Positions 55,608-56,975 of a stretch of DNA of 56,975 nucleotides are shown one piece after another. Position 1 is the first letter of the stretch. Each line of letters begins with the position of its first letter. The notes below the pieces were generated by a model. The model was not told where the DNA came from and ran no database searches. It was given only the letters and a program-made list of their open reading frames with translations. Both the position numbers and the translations under genes were made by a program. Location: NCBI GenBank assembly GCA_938038385.1, contig CALHRD010000016.1:1-56975 (forward strand). Direction: 5' to 3'. Origin of the DNA: an uncultured Burkholderiales bacterium (GTDB lineage: Bacteria; Pseudomonadota; Gammaproteobacteria; Burkholderiales; Thiobacillaceae).

Positions 55608-56897
55608 ATGCAACGAAGCTTTCGTCTACTTCCCCTCGTTACCTCGATTCCCCTGGCCTTGGCCGCCTCCGGCGTCGCCCAGGCCTCCAAGCCGGTCTGG
55701 CCCGATGTCGTCGTGCAACTACATGCGGCGGGCAAGGCCTATATCATCGACACCAGGAGCGACGCGGTCGCCGCCACGCTCGATACCTGCAAGGGCGGCA
55801 CCTTGGGTTCCCCCACGCCCGACGCCAGCAAGGTCTATGTCAGTTGCGCCGGCGACGGCCAGAAGGAAGTGGTGGTCATCGACCTGGCCGGCAAGTCGGT
55901 CGCCAAACGCCTGGAGACCGGCAACCGGCCGAAACACGGCCTGGTGAGCCCCAACGGCAAGTGGGCGGGTGTGGATCACTGGGGCCTGAGCGACGGTAAA
56001 CTGCGCATCACTTTCATCGACACCGCCACGGACAACATCGCCAGAAAGCTGGACATCGAGGTCAAAGGCAGTCCCAAGGGCGTGACCTCCATGCACAACT
56101 CGTGGAGCCCGGATTCGCGCTTTTTCTTCTCCAAGGACCGGGTGGATAACCGCCTGGTGGTGGTGGATACCAGCAACTGGAACGTGCGAACGCTGGATAT
56201 CCCGAGCGCCCCGCATTACTCGGTACCCAGCCCGGATGGCAAGGAGCTGTGGGTGGTGCATGAAGGCAGCATCAAGCCCGGGTTCCTCGGACCGAACGGC
56301 ACCCGCCTGGTGCTCGGATACGTCCCCGAGGGCAATGTCATGCCCGGCGTCATCGTCTATGACCTGACCAAGCCGGACATGCCGGTCATCGCCCGCATCG
56401 ACATGCCCATCGTCGGCGAGGAGACGGTCGAGGCGCACCACGGCAATTTCACCCAGGACGGCAAGCTGTTCATGCTCCTGAACCGCGGACCCGGCAACGA
56501 CAGCCGCGGGCGTGAACTCGCCTTCATCGATGCGAAGACCAAGAAACTGGTACATCGGGTCTCGACCGCCAGCAACGGCATCGGACACACCTACAACAGT
56601 CCGGACGGCAAGCTCGCGGTGGTCACCAATTACGGCAACAACGTCATCACCATCGTCGACACCAAGAAGATGGCCACCGTGCAGGACCTGATCATCGGGA
56701 AGGGCCGCATGGGCCACGTCGCCTTCACGCGCGACGGCAAGTCGGGGTATGTCTCCAACGCGGGCGACGGCAACGTGTACAAGCTCGACATGGCCAAACT
56801 GGAGGTGGTCAAGACCATCGAGACCGGCGCCGGCACGGCCGGCGGCGGCCAGGTCCTCAACGTCTGGACCAACGTCTTCGAGGAACTGCCGCGCTAA
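55608..56897 (+). CDS. Exported YVTN-type beta-propeller protein
   Basis: 429 residues with a signal peptide (~1-26, ending GVAQA-SKPVW) and about seven propeller blades with the repeated pattern ..G.VYV.NAGDG.V.V.D....KVV: for example SKVYVSCAGDGQKEVVVIDLA, KLAVVTNYGNNVITIVDTKK and KSGYVSNAGDGNVYKLDMAK. Several His residues lie on blade edges (DHWGL, SMHNSW, EAHHGNF, NGIGHTYNS), compatible with a metal or heme partner. YVTN/NirF-like propellers serve as periplasmic scaffolds, cytochrome partners or lactonases; nothing here decides. AGGAG precedes the ATG by 8 bases, and a terminator follows. Single-gene unit. Confidence 0.85.
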   Translation: MQRSFRLLPLVTSIPLALAASGVAQASKPVWPDVVVQLHAAGKAYIIDTRSDAVAATLDTCKGGTLGSPTPDASKVYVSCAGDGQKEVVVIDLAGKSVAKRLETGNRPKHGLVSPNGKWAGVDHWGLSDGKLRITFIDTATDNIARKLDIEVKGSPKGVTSMHNSWSPDSRFFFSKDRVDNRLVVVDTSNWNVRTLDIPSAPHYSVPSPDGKELWVVHEGSIKPGFLGPNGTRLVLGYVPEGNVMPGVIVYDLTKPDMPVIARIDMPIVGEETVEAHHGNFTQDGKLFMLLNRGPGNDSRGRELAFIDAKTKKLVHRVSTASNGIGHTYNSPDGKLAVVTNYGNNVITIVDTKKMATVQDLIIGKGRMGHVAFTRDGKSGYVSNAGDGNVYKLDMAKLEVVKTIETGAGTAGGGQVLNVWTNVFEELPR

Positions 56898-56917
56898 GTG
56901 GGGTCGTGGCATGGACA

Positions 56918-56939
56918 GGCCACCCGCGGGTGGCCTTTT
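56918..56939 (+). terminator. Intrinsic terminator of the beta-propeller gene
   Basis: GGCCACCC (56918-56925) pairs with GGGTGGCC (56928-56935), followed by TTTT, 20 bases after the stop codon. Confidence 0.88.
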
Positions 56940-56941
56940 CC

Positions 56942-56975
56942 CGAATCCGTGTCGACGCTGCCGTTTGCCTCGTAG
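56942..56975 (-). repeat. REP-like family 2, partial copy at the window edge
   Basis: GAATCCGTGTCGACGCTGCC and TTGCCTCGTAG are the reverse complement of the tail of the repeat at 1-62. The palindromic head would lie beyond the window. Confidence 0.75.

Overview
The window is GC-rich proteobacterial chromosome, most likely from a betaproteobacterium of the Nitrosomonadales/Thiobacillus type. That placement is an inference from gene order (dusB-fis-purH-purD, hemA-prfA-prmC, priA then argS-SPOR-dsbA), PEP-CTERM proteins, aerobic HemF and Lnt/MlaA envelope genes. Both ends lie in copies of one short dispersed repeat, so the window looks like a contig that broke at repeats.

Layout. 1-4.2 kb: metF, then a LuxR-type response regulator overlapping a hybrid sensor kinase. 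4.2-9.1 kb: a block flanked by two inverted copies of a ~230-bp hairpin-ended repeat, holding an alanine/serine-glyoxylate aminotransferase, a Rossmann-type protein of unknown role, selD and lnt. 9.3-15.2 kb: dusB-fis, purH, purD, a YheT-type hydrolase broken by a one-base frameshift, and a TsaC/YrdC protein. 15.3-19.3 kb: two paralogous PEP-CTERM proteins followed by a Met-rich TonB-dependent receptor whose motifs resemble the copper receptor OprC/NosA. 19.4-27.2 kb: hemF, a very large class A penicillin-binding protein, hemA, prfA, prmC.

27.2-30.5 kb is the most unusual part. A PqqD-like (RiPP-recognition-element type) protein, an HprK-related kinase and a nucleotidyltransferase form an overlapping operon attached to prmC. 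They are followed by a separately promoted gene for an exported protein with a Tat-like leader. That last gene has a good sigma54 (-24/-12) promoter, a 15-bp dyad and a 19-bp motif upstream. The same 19-bp motif recurs at two other places in the window. This looks like an uncharacterised protein-modification system with its own exported target.

30.5-36.4 kb: fbp, an ankyrin-repeat protein, then a low-density region of repeats, a gene remnant, small membrane proteins (DUF2919-like, YgfX-like), a Uma2-family protein and an exported trypsin-like protease. 36.4-40.2 kb: UDP-HexNAc dehydrogenase and epimerase genes (TviB/TviC type) and DacB, i.e. polysaccharide precursor supply and peptidoglycan trimming. 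40.2-50 kb: an AT-rich patch with three DnaA-box-like sites and a repeat copy in front of priA, then argS, a SPOR-domain protein and dsbA; facing them are an RlmI-type methyltransferase and uvrD; then a MoaD-like protein lacking its C-terminal Gly-Gly. 50-57 kb: tRNA-Glu and tRNA-Ala with a clear promoter and terminator, mlaA-greB, a response regulator, two unknown proteins, a periplasmic cyclophilin, a WYL-domain regulator, a small membrane protein and an exported YVTN-type beta-propeller protein with its own terminator.
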